DNA from: Scalesia atractyloides
Lineage: Eukaryota; Streptophyta; Magnoliopsida; Asterales; Asteraceae
Length of the DNA stretch: 64,000 nucleotides
NCBI GenBank assembly: GCA_947069175.1
Contig: CAMTDV010000027.1
Span: 43,537,369-43,601,368, forward strand
Reading direction: 5' to 3'
The translations under genes were made by a program, and so were the position numbers. Numbering within the stretch: position 1 is the first letter of the stretch; each line of letters opens with the position of its first letter. This document shows, piece after piece, positions 1 through 11,254 of the stretch. The notes beneath the pieces are model-generated. The model was not told the DNA's origin. It searched no databases and saw nothing but the letters and a program-made list of their open reading frames with translations.

Positions 1-100
1 TGCACACATTACCAATTTTCTGGAATAAAAACCAAACTTTTTAATTTATTCAGCTCATCCTTGAGCATGTGTATAAACTTAATGTAAATCAAGGTTATTC

Positions 101-170
101 GTGTCAGACACACAACCCAAATAGTTGGGCTGTGTGCGCGTGGGTTGAGGGTCGCAGGTTCGAATCGTGA
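101..170 (+). repeat. tRNA-like module m1 in family A LTR
   Basis: A stem of 11 pairs with one mismatch is formed by 109-120 and 125-136. Twenty bases later comes a tRNA B-box-like sequence (GGTTCGAATCG, 157-167). The same layout recurs in m2-m8, with different but still pairing stem bases. It probably derives from a tRNA or a SINE head. Whether it is transcribed by Pol III cannot be told here. Confidence 0.6.
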
Positions 171-235
171 TGTTTCAACCGATTTTGAAGATTTATAAAC
201 CTTTTAATTAAAAAAAATCTGAACTAATCTAATTA

Positions 236-316
<81 letters not shown>
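236..316. repeat. (TA)n microsatellite
   Basis: An almost pure TA run of about 80 bases lies between modules m1 and m2 of the family A LTR. It explains why those modules are about 230 bases apart instead of the usual 165-170. Confidence 0.95.
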
Positions 317-317
<1 letters not shown>

Positions 318-335
318 CAAAAACAGAGATTATTT

Positions 336-410
336 CGGGTTAGACACGTAGCTCAGTTGGTAGAGCTGCGTGCATGTATACAGGAGGTCAGGAGTTTGAA
401 CCTCACACGC
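336..410 (+). repeat. tRNA-like module m2 (Lys-tRNA-like A box)
   Basis: The A box TAGCTCAGTTGG (349-360) is a perfect Pol III A box. A weak B box lies at 393-403, with exactly 32 bases between them as in a plant tRNA-Lys. The D-arm is extended into a 10-pair stem (345-354 with 363-372). The anticodon stem does not pair, so this is not a working tRNA gene. It is orthologous to m5 at 15227-15300. Confidence 0.65.
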
Positions 411-1420
411 TGCCAAAAATAAACATGATCCGACTGGCCTGACTGGTCAAACCTGATAAGGCCAAACATTTTTTTTAATTTTAATTTTATTTTATTTCTT
501 TATTATTATTATTTAAAAATCATTTAAAATACTCAAAAATAAGATTTTTTAAAGTTTAAAAATTGTATTAATACCACAAAAATAATACCTAAAATCTAAT
601 AAAAAGCACTAACTAAAAATATTAACTTCATACAAAAATTTATTTATTTATCGAATTATTACGTGATTATTTAGGTTAGTTTCCCCCGTCGGTTAAATCC
701 TAAATTGTGCGGCATCGCTATCAATTCCGAGAAACGCACCCACTGTGAGTGAATCCTTACAAATTCCCCTTTTTAATTCGTGTTTTGGGGTGTATCATGT
801 GTCATCTACATATTTTATTTAATCAAACACTTGTGCTAACACCATTATATGATCTAATGTGTATGTAATTTTTGTTGTTGTTATATGTGGTTACATTTTA
901 TCATTTTAGTGTAATCATTCACATAAGGCCCATCAGTTCCTCGTTGGATACGAGTTGAGCATCGCGTGCCTCATTAGATCGGCTCTGTTTGATTGAGCCT
1001 TGATCTCACAGTCATCATTTATCATGCTCATGTGTACATTGTTGATGTTATGTGGTTTGTGATTAAAATTATATATGCATATGCTCATATTTGGTCTATG
1101 CACATATTTTTATAACTAATTCGTTTAAATGTTTAATTTAGATTTACTCCCAAACTTTTGTTGACCCAAACCTTTATTTTACACATGATACAGGTGGACA
1201 GGCTGAGGAGAGGAACACCTAGGATTGGCTTTAGAAGATGAATAAAATATGTCTTGTTTAGAACAATTTTTCTTGTGTTTCTATGTTTCTATGTGTTTGG
1301 ATATTCTCTTTTAAATTTACAATAATAAATATGAAACTTAAATATAGTAAATGTCATGAACTTTGATGAAAACCCAATCATGCCCCGACTTTTATTTCCG
1401 CTGCGGGTCAGTGTGTGACA

Positions 1421-1986
1421 CAGCCAGTGAAAAACGCTGGCGCTATCACCCTCGCCGTAGGTTTTGTCGTCCTCCCGCTGGGTGTACCGCTCCGCTTGGG
1501 GACGCGGGCTCAACCGTGAGTGGAGAGATGCTCACCTAAGATAGTGAGACTCCGGTTTAGGCGGCGGTTGTGTGTACTCTGTCTCTTGGGGACGAAGGTC
1601 ATATGGTACACTCGCCCCCGCTGGCGAGTTGTAACTCAATATCCTTGGTGCAGGTGAAGCTTGCACCTGAACAGCGGGCTGTAGTGGGGCAGCATGAGTG
1701 TTTGTTTATGCGCAGAGCTGCGTATAGACGACATTCAGGGCCGTCTGAGACTTTATGTACCAAGATACCGGGGTCTCACCCGGGGTAAGACCGATGTGAT
1801 CGGTACAAAGGGAGTCTCCAGTTGGGCTCTGGGAGTGACCAGGATGTTTACACGGCCAGAGCTGTGTTGAGTTCCGGCATTCTCGGAAGAATTTTCTTCC
1901 ACTTGTCCGTCGATTCGAGAGGCATGAACTGGGTTCTTGCCTTCGGCTCGAGGATCTCGTGGGGTGTTTGATGGGAAATCAGCCAT
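1421..1986 (-). pseudogene. Tat-like Ty3 gag, 5' fragment
   Basis: The minus-strand reading frame opens at 1986 (MADFPSNTPRDPR), 58 bases after the primer site of a Tat-like element. It stays open for 77 codons to a stop at 1753-1755. After further stops it is cut off by the family A LTR ending at 1420. The product would be the start of a retroelement Gag; I identify it from position rather than from a diagnostic motif. The region is richer in GC than its surroundings. Confidence 0.4.
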
Positions 1987-2044
1987 ATGAACGTAAGGCT
2001 TGCGAAAAAGTGAAAATGAAGGGAACTATTTGGTAAAAGAGAGA

Positions 2045-2062
2045 AAATAGCGGATGGCGCCA
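2045..2062 (-). promoter_or_regulatory. Primer binding site of Tat-like element
   Basis: On the minus strand TGGCGCCATCCGC directly follows a CA that can end an LTR at 2064. The TGGCGCC core matches the primer sites typical of Tat and Athila Ty3 elements, complementary to a tRNA 3' end. Confidence 0.5.
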
Positions 2063-2063
2063 A

Positions 2064-3341
2064 TGAAGAAGCACCGGTTGAACCTATGGATATCCGGGGA
2101 TATATAAGTTACAACTAGGGTGTTTCTGCATAAAGGGTTGTCCTTTCACTTCACTTTTCGGGGTGAGCTCACTTAAGCTAATCTGCAAAACTAGCAGCGC
2201 CGTTAGTCCAGTCACGGGGAAAAGGGTGGTTTTCTCCGTGACCACACTCCGGCGTGAGAATAAGTACTTGAGGATGGTAAGTAAGGTAGTAAGTAATTTG
2301 TAGGTGAGTGGGTATGTATGAGTGTAAGCATGTCCTTTTACCTAGAGATCTGATACTTACTTATAGCCGAAAAAGTATGTTCAGGAGATGGGCTGGTGGG
2401 CCTTGGGCCCGGCCCATACAGCCAGAGACATCCGTTTTGTCCCTCTGAGTCACACATTAAATGTTCCCTGCAGGAGAATTAATGTCCACTGTCAGGAGGC
2501 GTGTCCTGTCGGATGTTGAGTGGTGCCACGTGTAAAGGCGACCGTCTCTAGTGTCAGGCCTGCTGCTAGCCGAAAGTGGAGAAGGTGGAACAGTCACTAG
2601 CAGAGATATGGTTGGTGTGCAGTCTGACGTCTGCATTACTGCTCATGTGATACTGTCACATGCAACCTGCTGAGCAACCCTTGGTCACAGCTCTGCCACT
2701 TTGTACCCTTGAGTATGGTCAACACCTCTTAGTGCTTATCCCTTCTGCGAGGCTGTCAGTGTTTTTCCTGCCAGCGCAGGGTTTCAGGGGTATATCCTTT
2801 TGTCCCAAGACTATGAGACGCTTCTCATGTGTGTCTTGTCCTTGCAAGGTTTTAGGATTCGCAACTCAGAGGGATGTTGTTCTGCGTAGGGTCTAGTATC
2901 TTGCGCGCGTGAGTCTAACTTGCCGTTGTGCTAAGTACACAAGGCTCGTTGTGTGACTTGTGTTATTTAGTCTAACTTGTCGTTGGCTGAGTGCGCAAGA
3001 CTCATTGTTTGACTTAATTGCATTGGTCTAATTAACCTTTGCGCTGAGTGCGCAAGGTTCATTGTATGACCTATTGGTGTTGGTCTAATTCACCGTTGCA
3101 CTGAGTGCGCAAGGCTCATTGTATGACCTATTGGTGTTGGTCTAATTCACCGTTACGCTGAGTGTGCAAGGCTCATTGTATGACCTATTGGTGTTGGTCT
3201 AATTCACTGTTGCGCTAAGTGTGCAAGACTCATTGTATGACCTATTGGTGTTGAAGAACACGCACCATTGCATGTTGCATGCAAGGTTATCTTGGTAAAA
3301 TGTAGTCTAGGGTATGGTTTTTTGGGACCATACCCCTCACA
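2064..3341 (-). mobile_element. LTR of Tat-like Ty3 element (minus strand)
   Basis: Read on the minus strand, this block starts with TGTGAGGGG at 3341 and ends with CA at 2064, next to the primer site. It holds a TATA box (TATAAGTA, 2358-2365) and a tandem array of 57-bp repeats. These are the parts expected of a 1.3-kb LTR. The left end is set by the primer site. The right end is inferred from the terminal TG only, since no second LTR is in the window. Confidence 0.45.
2911..3253. repeat. 57-bp tandem repeat, six copies
   Basis: Successive copies of GGTCTAATTCACCGTTGC begin at 3025, 3082, 3139 and 3196, with more diverged copies at about 2912 and 2969. The period is exactly 57 bases. Each copy carries GAGTGCGCAAGGCTCATTG. 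The array lies in the first third (U3 side) of the minus-strand LTR, where it may act as an enhancer-like repeat. Confidence 0.9.
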
Positions 3342-3999
3342 ACCTATAATAATCACATGATGCCATTTATTAGAGATTTAATCATGTAATAAAGCATAAA
3401 CAATCAAGTTCTCATTATTGAATGTGTAATAACATAAAAAGCATATTGTAATAACATCAGTTATAACAAATTATGGAATGTGTAATCAAGCAATTGATTT
3501 ATATTGAAAGGGTAATCACGCAATGATTTATGTTGAATGTGTAATCACATAATGAGTATTCATAATCACGTAGTCATGTGTTGGGTATTCAAAATCACGC
3601 AATAGACTAATGTATATTCAAAATCCTGTATTTTTTTAAGAAAACTATAAGATTAGACTGCTCGAATTAAAGACAACGAAATGTTCGTTAATATGGTATA
3701 TTTTTTTAATTTTAGCGTATGGAAAAGTTATAGCCGTTTGAAAATTAGCAGGAGGGATTGTTTAAGTGAGAAATAACTAAATTACCCTATAAAGCAAATA
3801 CCATTTGTACTTTCTCCCCGTATTCCGTAGGCTTATACAAAAGATGTGAATCCTTTCTCAATGTATAAATGTAAAAAACTCATTGACCATAAATAGAATC
3901 TTTATTTTTATCATTAAAGCAATTAAACATTATACTAAAAAGTCATCGCCTATAACTAACATCTTTTTTTTTTCAGTATAGCAATTAAGCATTATATTA
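3342..3999. other. AT-rich non-coding interval
   Basis: No gene is visible. There are loosely repeated phrases of the type GTGTAATCACGCAATGA between about 3420 and 3600, at irregular spacing. Nothing else stands out. Confidence 0.6.
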
Positions 4000-4660
4000 A
4001 ATACTTTCATACGTAAACCACAATAAATAAACAAGTAATAAGCATATAACACATGTATAATTCTTTTTGAAAGGCGGTATTTTATTAAAAAAAGTAGAGG
4101 ACTCAAGCAAGATGTTCAAGCCATGTACAACACAGAAAGATAAAAAACACAAGCTACTATTACACTGGAAAGCTAGTAAAACTGAAGGACTTCCATTTTT
4201 CCCAGCTAAGGTTTTGGTATCCAACCTTTCTCGTGACCCATGGAAAAGTCGCCGCAATTATTTCTCCGATTACCTTTATTGTGAGTCCTCCTTTTCCTTC
4301 GTATATTGCTTCGTTCCTAATCCAACACATTTTCTAGCATGTGGCTGCGAGTGTTAGGTGTACCGCCTTTCTTGTTTGTTTCGATAAGTTGCAACTTTTG
4401 ATATATTCTAGCAGTTCAAAGAGGCACAGTGAATACCTTGGTAAAGGTTTTTTTAACCACTGAAATACCCCGGTCCATATTCCATTGGGCGAAGGTGCAA
4501 GAGATAAGTAGGTGATTTGCTGTTTTCGATGTTGCATCGCAAGGTACACAGGTAGCTGAGGGGATTGAAATCCTCCTAGTGATGAGGGCGTCTCTCATAG
4601 GTTTCTTGTTAAGAACAACCCGCCAAAGAAAGTTGTTAATTTGATCTCGTGCAGCCAAGG
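4000..4660 (-). pseudogene. LINE fragment, C-terminal end with zinc-binding domain
   Basis: On the minus strand 4658-4416 encodes a reverse-transcriptase zinc-binding domain (zf-RVT) of a plant LINE. FLWRVVLNKKPMRDAL is followed by C-x2-C, then HLLISC (H-x4-C) and FAQWNMD. The family text continues in another frame to about 4334 (LLEYIKSCNLSKQTRKAVH), so there is a frameshift. The remaining bases to about 4000 look like the LINE 3' end, with AATAAAAT just upstream. The polymerase and endonuclease are absent, as expected from 5' truncation on insertion. Confidence 0.7.
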
Positions 4661-5840
4661 GAGCACAAAGGTTTCAAATCTCTTTTGAATTTCTAATCTA
4701 AACCCTAGAAGTTCTATTTACCTTACCGGGATTGAATGTTTAACCTTACTATTTTAATCTCATGAATTGTTGTATCACACCTCACTTAGATCCAATAATG
4801 GAAAAGAATTAACTTTCAACGCCAATGTCTTCTCTAGAATACATGGTACCTTATCATTTCACATAATCATAGTTTAACGTATCTCATGGCTCGTGAAAAA
4901 ATCAAGTAAATTAAGCTTAAGCTAGCTTGTTTCGAGCCAGTTGACTTATACAACTTTTCGAACCAATATGACCTAGTGTGTTCAATTCACTCGTTCGAGC
5001 AAAAAGCCAACTAATAAATCCCCCTTAAGGAAGCCCAAGCCATGTTGACTATCAGTTCTCTATGAATCTCTTACTAAAGAAACATGTGTGGACTAATTCC
5101 TAGTTACAAATCCTTTAGGCTAAAGGGTGTGGAGGTCATAATTAGAACATGATTCGTTACATAGGAGCATGAATGGAAGGTTACACAACTCCCTTAATGA
5201 TTCATGGTTGTTGGTGTGGATTGAACCACGATTAACACGAGCCACCCTTTTCCATTTTACTAGATTTTGACAATTTAAAAAATAAATTAAAATAACAAAG
5301 TGGATAGTGTTTTAAGTCATGACCACACCCTTAGGGTAGTGATTTTGTATCATGGTTGTCACCTATGTAGAGTATCATGGTTGTCATGAGGTTAATAACC
5401 ACACCCTGTAGCCTTATAAGATCATGTTTTAAAAAACATAGTAATTTTTTTTCAAAGTGTGTTAGAGTGTTTGTTAAGTTTGTTTTGTTTTCTTTGCTTT
5501 AATTCAAGCCCAAATTTAATAAAAATTAATCATAAATTATTAAAAAAAATATCTGACACTATAATATTAGGTTTAAGAGTCGTAATTAACAAAACTATTT
5601 TTTTGTACATACTAATAAACTATATAAAAGACTTAGATATGTTTAAAGCACCTTATTCGAAGGCGATGAAACTAATATTGGCACCAATGCGAGACATGCT
5701 TCATGTCTGTTGGGAAAAGCTGTGATACATAACATCCCCCGTCAAACCTTCTGATTGAGTGGTCACAATCTTTCGTCAATCAACTAATCATAATAAATAC
5801 ATATATTTCTATATATCAAGTTACATTTTTTTGATAGGCT
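4661..5840. other. Intergenic, upstream of chalcone synthase
   Basis: No convincing gene is present. A phrase with ATCATGGTTGTCA occurs twice near 5350-5390, and the words 'gaccacaccct' recur. An open frame of 88 codons at 5459-5725 has no recognisable features and lies in AT-rich DNA. Confidence 0.55.
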
Positions 5841-5848
5841 GGTATGGT

Positions 5849-5950
5849 CACGTGCCATCCATCAAACTGAGACTGGGAGTTATACCACCACATGTGATAC
5901 CCATCCACCAGTCTTAGTTCAGCCCTACACCTTCATGTATTCTATATATT
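5849..5950 (+). promoter_or_regulatory. Chalcone synthase promoter: G-box, E-box, TATA
   Basis: A perfect G-box CACGTG lies at 5849-5854, a CACATGTG E-box at 5889-5896 and a TATATAT element at 5943-5949, about 90 bases ahead of the ATG. Light- and MYB/bHLH-controlled chalcone synthase promoters are known to use a G-box beside a MYB site. The arrangement fits, so the promoter may have outlived the coding region. Confidence 0.55.
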
Positions 5951-6032
5951 GCCAAAATGTAACCATCACTCGACACACAAAAATCCCAGTTTCAAGTGAT
6001 TAGCTTACATCAATCCCTAACATCACCGGAAA

Positions 6033-7268
6033 ATGATTAGCATCCAGGAGTTCCCAAAGGCGCAACGGGCTGAAGGTCCGGCTACTATTCTGGCCATCGG
6101 AACGGCTACACCGCCTAATTGTGTGCTCCAAAGCACGTATCCGGATTACTATTTTCGTATTACGAAAAGTGAGCACAAGAAAGACCTTAGAGAGAAATTC
6201 ACACGCATATTTATATCATATAATTTACTATTTTTATACGAGTAACTTCGTCTTAAATATTTTTGTAATGTTTTCAGGTGAAAAATCCATAATTAAAAAA
6301 CGATACATGTACTTGACCGAAGAGATTTTAAACGAAAAACCTAACATGTGTGCATACAACGCCCAGTCGTTAGACGATAGACAAGATATCCTGGTAGTGG
6401 AAGTACCGAAGCTCGGTAAAAAGGCTGCAACACGTGCGATCAAGGAATGGGGCCAGCCGAAGTCGAAGATCACACACCTCGTGTTTTGCACGACTAGCGG
6501 TGTTGACATGCCCGGAGCCGATTATCAACTCACTAAGCTCCTAGGCCTTCGGTCTTCGTTGAAGCGATTTATGATGTACCAACAAGGTTGTTTTGTGGGT
6601 GGCACGGTCCTTCGTATGGCCAAAGACTTGGCCGAGAACAACAAGGGGGCTCGGGTACTCGTTGTCTGCTCCGAGATCACTGCAGTAACGTTCCGTGGGC
6701 CTGATGACACCCACCTTGATAGCCTAGTGGGCCAGGCTTTGTTTGGTGATGGTGCTGCCGCAATCATAGTTGGGTCTGACCCATTGCCCGATGTCGAAAA
6801 GCCACTTTTCGAGATCATTTCCGCTGCTCAAACTATTCTCCCCGATAGCCAGGGCGCAATCGATTGACACCTTCGCGAGGTTGGGCTTACGTTTCATCTT
6901 CTCAAAGATGTCCCCGGACTTATCTCGAAACACATCGAAAAAAGCTTAGTCGAGGCTTTCCAACCGTTGGGGATCGACGATTGGAACTCCATATTTTGGA
7001 TCGCGCACCCAGGCGGGCCTGCGATCTTAGACCAAGTCGAAGAAAAACTAGCCTTAACGCCTGATAAATTACGGCCACACGACATGTGCTCAGTGAATAC
7101 GGTAACATGTCGAGTGCTTGTGTTCTTTTTATCCTAAATGAAATGCGACACGCTTCGGCTACAGACGGGTTCAGTACCACCGGAGAGGGCCTCGAGTGGG
7201 GCGTGTTGTTCGGCTTTGGACCGGGGCTTACTGTCGAAACCGTGGTCCTCCATAGTGTGCCCATCTAG
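6033..7268 (+). pseudogene. CHS: Chalcone synthase pseudogene
   Basis: Chalcone synthase joins one p-coumaroyl-CoA and three malonyl-CoA to make naringenin chalcone, the first flavonoid step, in the cytosol. Exon 1 is 6033-6210 and exon 2 starts at 6278, splitting codon 60 (Cys) as in other plant genes of the family. The catalytic triad is present: Cys164 (6589-6591, in QQGCFVGG), His303 (7006-7008, WIAHPGGP) and Asn336 (7104-7106, YGNMSSACV). GFGPG follows near the end. Three lesions are clear. The intron donor reads TT instead of GT at 6211-6212 and the intron is only 67 bases. Codon 256, the conserved Gly, is TGA (6865-6867). One base is lost near 7072-7075, shifting the last third into another frame that stays open to TAG at 7266-7268. 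The intron is retained, so this is a DNA duplicate and not a processed copy. The reading frame is otherwise nearly intact, so decay looks recent. A sequencing error cannot explain all three lesions easily. Confidence 0.92.
6211..6277 (+). other. Chalcone synthase intron with lost donor site
   Basis: The acceptor is good (TTTTCAG, ending 6277) but no GT stands at the expected donor after 6210. The only nearby GTAACT, at 6242, would leave a 36-base intron, too short for plant splicing. A small deletion that took the donor is the likely cause. Confidence 0.7.
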
Positions 7269-7422
7269 TTGATGATCGTGTTTTCATCAAGTAATGTGTG
7301 CTAAAAACATCCTGTTTTATATTCTTCCGGTCTGCATAATTATAGGCATCGTCTTTGTTACTATGCCAATAATAATAGGTACGATGTTCGGTACGTTGTC
7401 AATTCATTGCTTAATATATTTG

Positions 7423-7531
7423 AATGAAAATTGTATTACTTTGTGATTGTAAACATAAATCTTTGGGACACTTTGTTTGATATTGAAAGAAAATTGTATT
7501 ACTTTGTGATTGTAAACATAAATCTTTGACT
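7423..7531 (+). repeat. Tandem duplication in chalcone synthase 3' flank
   Basis: A segment of about 40 bases (GAAAATTGTATTACTTTGTG and onward to AAATCTTTG) occurs twice, 67 bases apart, about 160-260 bases past the stop codon. It probably lies in or just beyond the old 3' UTR. Confidence 0.85.
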
Positions 7532-8640
7532 TTATTTGATATAATGTTTTTAAAACAAATAAACTTGTTGGTTAGAATTCGTCCGCTTGGTGGGATGAGT
7601 ATATGTATATATACGAATAGTTAGATGGGGTTACGTTAAAATGAGAATCAACTTAAGTTGTTAGAACCATAAAAATTAGATCATACAAAAGGTTTTTTCA
7701 TAAAAAATTTCTCATAAATCTTAAAAAAAATTTACTTGTTTCAACCAACTTTTTTAAATGGCGCATACATAAGTTTATGTGGGGTGTAAAAAAATATTTA
7801 TCGTCGTACCAAAATTTACACCAGCGCGTAAACAAAACTTACATCAAGCAAAACAATCGACTCGATAATTTTTGTTTTCTTTTACAGATGTGCTTACAAT
7901 ATTTTCATCTACGTTGTGTAAAAATTTTTTGGCCCAACTCACGTGGTAAGTATAAATTCTCATGGTTCTTATAACTCGTGTTAGTTCTCATTTGAACGAA
8001 ACCCAGTTATGTAAACTCAAACATAAAATTGAGATACAAATGATATGTGAAGATGAGCATTTAAATTTACGTAGCATACTTCTTTTCCTTTCTGGGTCTT
8101 TATTAGTACTCGAACGAACGGAAGAACGTGCGTTATTGGTAACAATTGTTTGCATATATTTTACGTGTTTTTTAGGAAGGTGTTTAATATGAAATTGACG
8201 AACCAGTAAGCGTTGACACGACTCAGTTTGAATAAGAAATATATCAAAATGCAGATAAGAAAAGTACCATCGCAGCGTTATATTCATTGCATTTTCATAT
8301 ATATATATATATATATTGGATTATGATTCTATGTGAACAACTTTTTAAAATGAACTGAGTAAAATAATCTTGATTATTGATTATTTTTTAGATTAAAATA
8401 GTAAGATAGACATTAGCTTTTCTCTCTCTCTCTCTCTTAAAATAAATCAAATAATTTTTCTCATCTAGTAATTCTCTCACACACACACATTTTTAATTAC
8501 TTCTCCATTATTTTAAACTCGTGTAGAATCAGTTGCTACAAAGGTATATGAAACTTCAAACAGAACTAGGTACTAGACACTAATTGTCCCTCCTGTATTC
8601 AAACCATATATGAAACTCCTAATGGAACTAGGTCGTGAAC
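7532..8640. other. AT-rich intergenic DNA
   Basis: No gene is seen. Short simple repeats occur: (AT)n near 8299-8317 and (TC)n near 8418-8437. Open frames of 65-99 codons here have no family features. Confidence 0.6.
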
Positions 8641-8659
8641 TACAAAATACACAGATGTA

Positions 8660-8890
8660 TCAAAAGTCTGTAAACATCCGTATAAACTAACAACTGTGTA
8701 TCTTGTATAAACTGATAGTTAGCGAGACTGTACACATGTGTATAAACTAAAAGCGGTGCACCTTGTATAAATTGATAGTTAGCGAGACTGTACACAAATG
8801 TATAAACTAACATCTGTGTATCATGTATAAACTGATACTATCGAGACTGTACACATGTGTATACACTAACAACTGTGTATCTTTTATATA
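8660..8890. repeat. 60-bp tandem repeat, about 3.5 copies
   Basis: The unit carries GTATAAACTAACAACTGTGT, then GTATAAACTGATAGTTAGCG and AGACTGTACACATG. It recurs at about 60-base steps with a few changes per copy. Confidence 0.85.
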
Positions 8891-9104
8891 CGGAAACTAG
8901 CAAGATTTTAGGAATTCTGATTATATTGTTTAATAAATGCAATTTACAAAAGACGCAAATACCCTTATGTCAATTAATTTAAAGAGAAGTTACAACATTA
9001 TAATTACAATCTTGCCATTGTTTAAAAATCTCTATATGATATAATCCAATGGCTCAGATTAGTTCACACAGTTCACACTCAACCTAGTGTTCACTCTAGA
9101 AACT

Positions 9105-9144
<40 letters not shown>

Positions 9145-9582
9145 GAGAGTTCCAATGATAAGAAAAATTTTGGTAAAAATAAAAAAAATAACTTTTAAAC
9201 TAATAGAAATTCTTCATTTACTTCATTTAATGTGTGTATTTAATGTTATCAAAAAGGGCATATAGGTAAATTTATAATTGTCATTAATTAGCTAATTAAT
9301 TAAACTTGTAACTCATTTTTTTAATATACTTTTTCAAGATAAAATAATTTATGGTGAAGGACAATTTTCGACATTTGTAGGTTAAATTTTAGTATGTGTA
9401 GGGTATTTTTACATGTGTGTAGTGTAAATTCCGATAAGTATAAGATATATGTAGGATAAATTTTGAAATCTGTAGGAAACAATATTTTTTGTTTTATTAA
9501 TGAGAGATAACATAATTAATGAGAGGAGTTATAAATTATTTAATGTTTTACCATTATGCCCTTTCTTCTTAAATTTCGTTAT
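8891..9582. other. AT-rich interval, possible small DNA transposon remnants
   Basis: A TA run at about 9113-9141 sits between two sequence types: a stretch ending in CTAGAAACTTACC and a stretch starting AGTGGAGAGTTCC. GGGCATA-type words occur in opposite orientation near 9255 and 9555. This resembles the edges of small non-autonomous DNA elements, but I see no clean terminal repeats or target duplication. Confidence 0.3.
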
Positions 9583-10409
9583 TAATTAGGTTAGTTATTC
9601 CTCGTCGATCAATCCTCTAAACTCGTGCGCATTGAACATCATCAACCGAACGCACCAAATGTGAGTGAATTCTTACAAATTCCTCTTTTTATTCACGTTT
9701 TGGGGTGTATCATGTGTCGCTTAAACTAATTCGCTTATTCAAACTCGTGCTATACCATATTATGATCTAAACTTAGAATGTAAATATTGTTTATTGTTAT
9801 GTATTACGTATTGTCAAGTTGTATGCAAACTATTTGTTAGGCCCATCAGTTCCTCGTGGGAGACGAGTTGAACAACGCGTGCCTTAAAACTCATTCATTA
9901 GGCCCATCAGTTCGTAGAACAACGCGTGCCTCAAAACTCATTCATTAGGCCCATCAGTTCCTCGTGGGAGACGAGTTGAACAACGCGTGCCTCAAAACAA
10001 TCAATTGTTGTATGTGTGTGCAATATTTATTATTACGTGTATTGTGAATAAATTTACATCTATATTTACTCATATGTGGTTATGCACTTTATTTTATAAT
10101 CAATACAATAAACTCGTTTAAATGTTTTTCATAGGATTCACTCGCCAACTTTTTGTTGATCCAAAAACCGTTTTTACACATGATACAGGTGGACAGGATG
10201 AAGCAAGGAAAACATAGGGAAAGTGCTTAGAAGAAAAATAATGAAGGCTAGAAAGATGTATAGAACACGTTGTACTAGTATGATTTGATTTTTATGATCT
10301 TCTTTAAAATTGTATAATAAATATGAAACATTATAATAAATGTCATGAGCTTTGATGAAAACCCAATCATGCCCCGATCACCTTTTCCGCTGCGGGTCGG
10401 GGTGTGACA
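9583..10409 (+). mobile_element. Family A LTR2 (3' part, 5' truncated)
   Basis: This segment matches 15541-16368 of LTR3 with only scattered differences, starting abruptly at TTATTAATTAGG and ending in GGTGTGACA. The first 1.75 kb of the LTR is missing, so the promoter region is gone. The next bases are a primer binding site, which makes this the 5' LTR of the following element. Confidence 0.85.
9838..9996 (+). repeat. Triplicated hairpin unit in LTR2
   Basis: GGCCCATCAGTTC heads three tandem units of about 55-60 bases. Two keep CTCGTGGGAGACGAG, a 5-pair stem, and the middle one has lost it. The same triplet is in LTR3 at 15797-15956. LTR1 has one copy at 927-980. Confidence 0.8.
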
Positions 10410-10411
10410 GA

Positions 10412-10424
10412 TTGGTATCAGAAC
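10412..10424 (+). promoter_or_regulatory. Primer binding site, family A element 1
   Basis: TTGGTATCAGAAC differs by one base from the initiator-Met tRNA complement TTGGTATCAGAGC. It starts two bases past the LTR end, the normal chromovirus layout. Confidence 0.9.
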
Positions 10425-11254
10425 TTTTGACTATAAGGATATATGATAGGTTATTAGACCCTTAGAGCCTATACTATAGTTGATTAGATTTTAATTGTTT
10501 ATGTGGTTACATGCAAACTCATGATGTTTATTTCTTTCATATTTATTACATACACAAATGCATGCAAACACTTCCAATATTACATTTTGTGATACATAGT
10601 GAATTATACTTACAGTCAAACATACATACTTACATACATATTCATCATACACATTTCAATGTTCACATATTCAAATCATCTTCATACTTCCGTTATTCAA
10701 GATTTTGTCGCATTTTTCATTTTTCAAATCTCATCAAAGTGAGTTCTGCGACGGGCATGTAGTAACTGTAAGGGTACCAGTACCGGTAGTCGGAACGTCC
10801 TGTCTAGGTTGGCATTCGTGTAAATCCAATATAACGGACTAGTTTGCCTACCTGGGGACTAACGATGAGAGTACAAAGGACCTATTAGGCCAAAGCATGC
10901 CACACCAAACGTCGTTCGAACTAACCCCACTTTGAGGTGTCACCGTGTCCACACCTGGATACATTCCGAATATCATATGTTACATACATATTTCTCGATT
11001 TTCTCCGGGTTTTAGTGTACGTAACCAGGCTAACACATGCGAACCATATGAAAAACCCGGTAATCATGGGGGCCCACATGATTACGAAGGTGAAGTATGG
11101 CGGCATGCAAAGCCCAATTACGAGCAAAGCCCAAGACATCCTATGGATGTAGTAGATTTATTATTCTATATTTATTTTATGATTGTTCATTCCTAAATAC
11201 GACACATGATCCCTAAAACATCCAACTCATACTCTTGATATGTATTACTTGTAG
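10425..11254 (+). other. Family A 5' untranslated leader
   Basis: Non-coding leader between the primer site and gag. It is repeated at 33341-34197 ahead of another gag start, and its first 240 bases recur at 16384-16616. I see no conserved reading frame in it. Confidence 0.75.

Larger units (their letters stand above)
1..1420 (+). mobile_element. Family A Ty3 LTR, right part (LTR1)
   Basis: This is the downstream part of a family A LTR that runs in from the left edge. Its last 100 bases match the ends of the family A LTRs finishing at 10409, 16368 and 33325 (a conserved stretch, then GCTGCGGGTC and a final TGTGACA). No primer binding site follows base 1420, unlike the other copies, so this is a 3' LTR or a solo LTR. 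It cuts a minus-strand Tat-like element. It contains two tRNA-like modules and a long TA run. Confidence 0.75.

Noticed and set aside
5459..5725. Small membrane-like protein frame of 88 codons
   Set aside because: Leu/Ile/Lys-rich by AT composition, with no promoter or homologue evident.
6234..6933. Minus-strand frames across the chalcone synthase exon
   Set aside because: Shadows of the coding strand with no features of their own.
7777..8287. Overlapping open frames of 65-99 codons
   Set aside because: AT-rich DNA, no motifs, conflicting frames on both strands.
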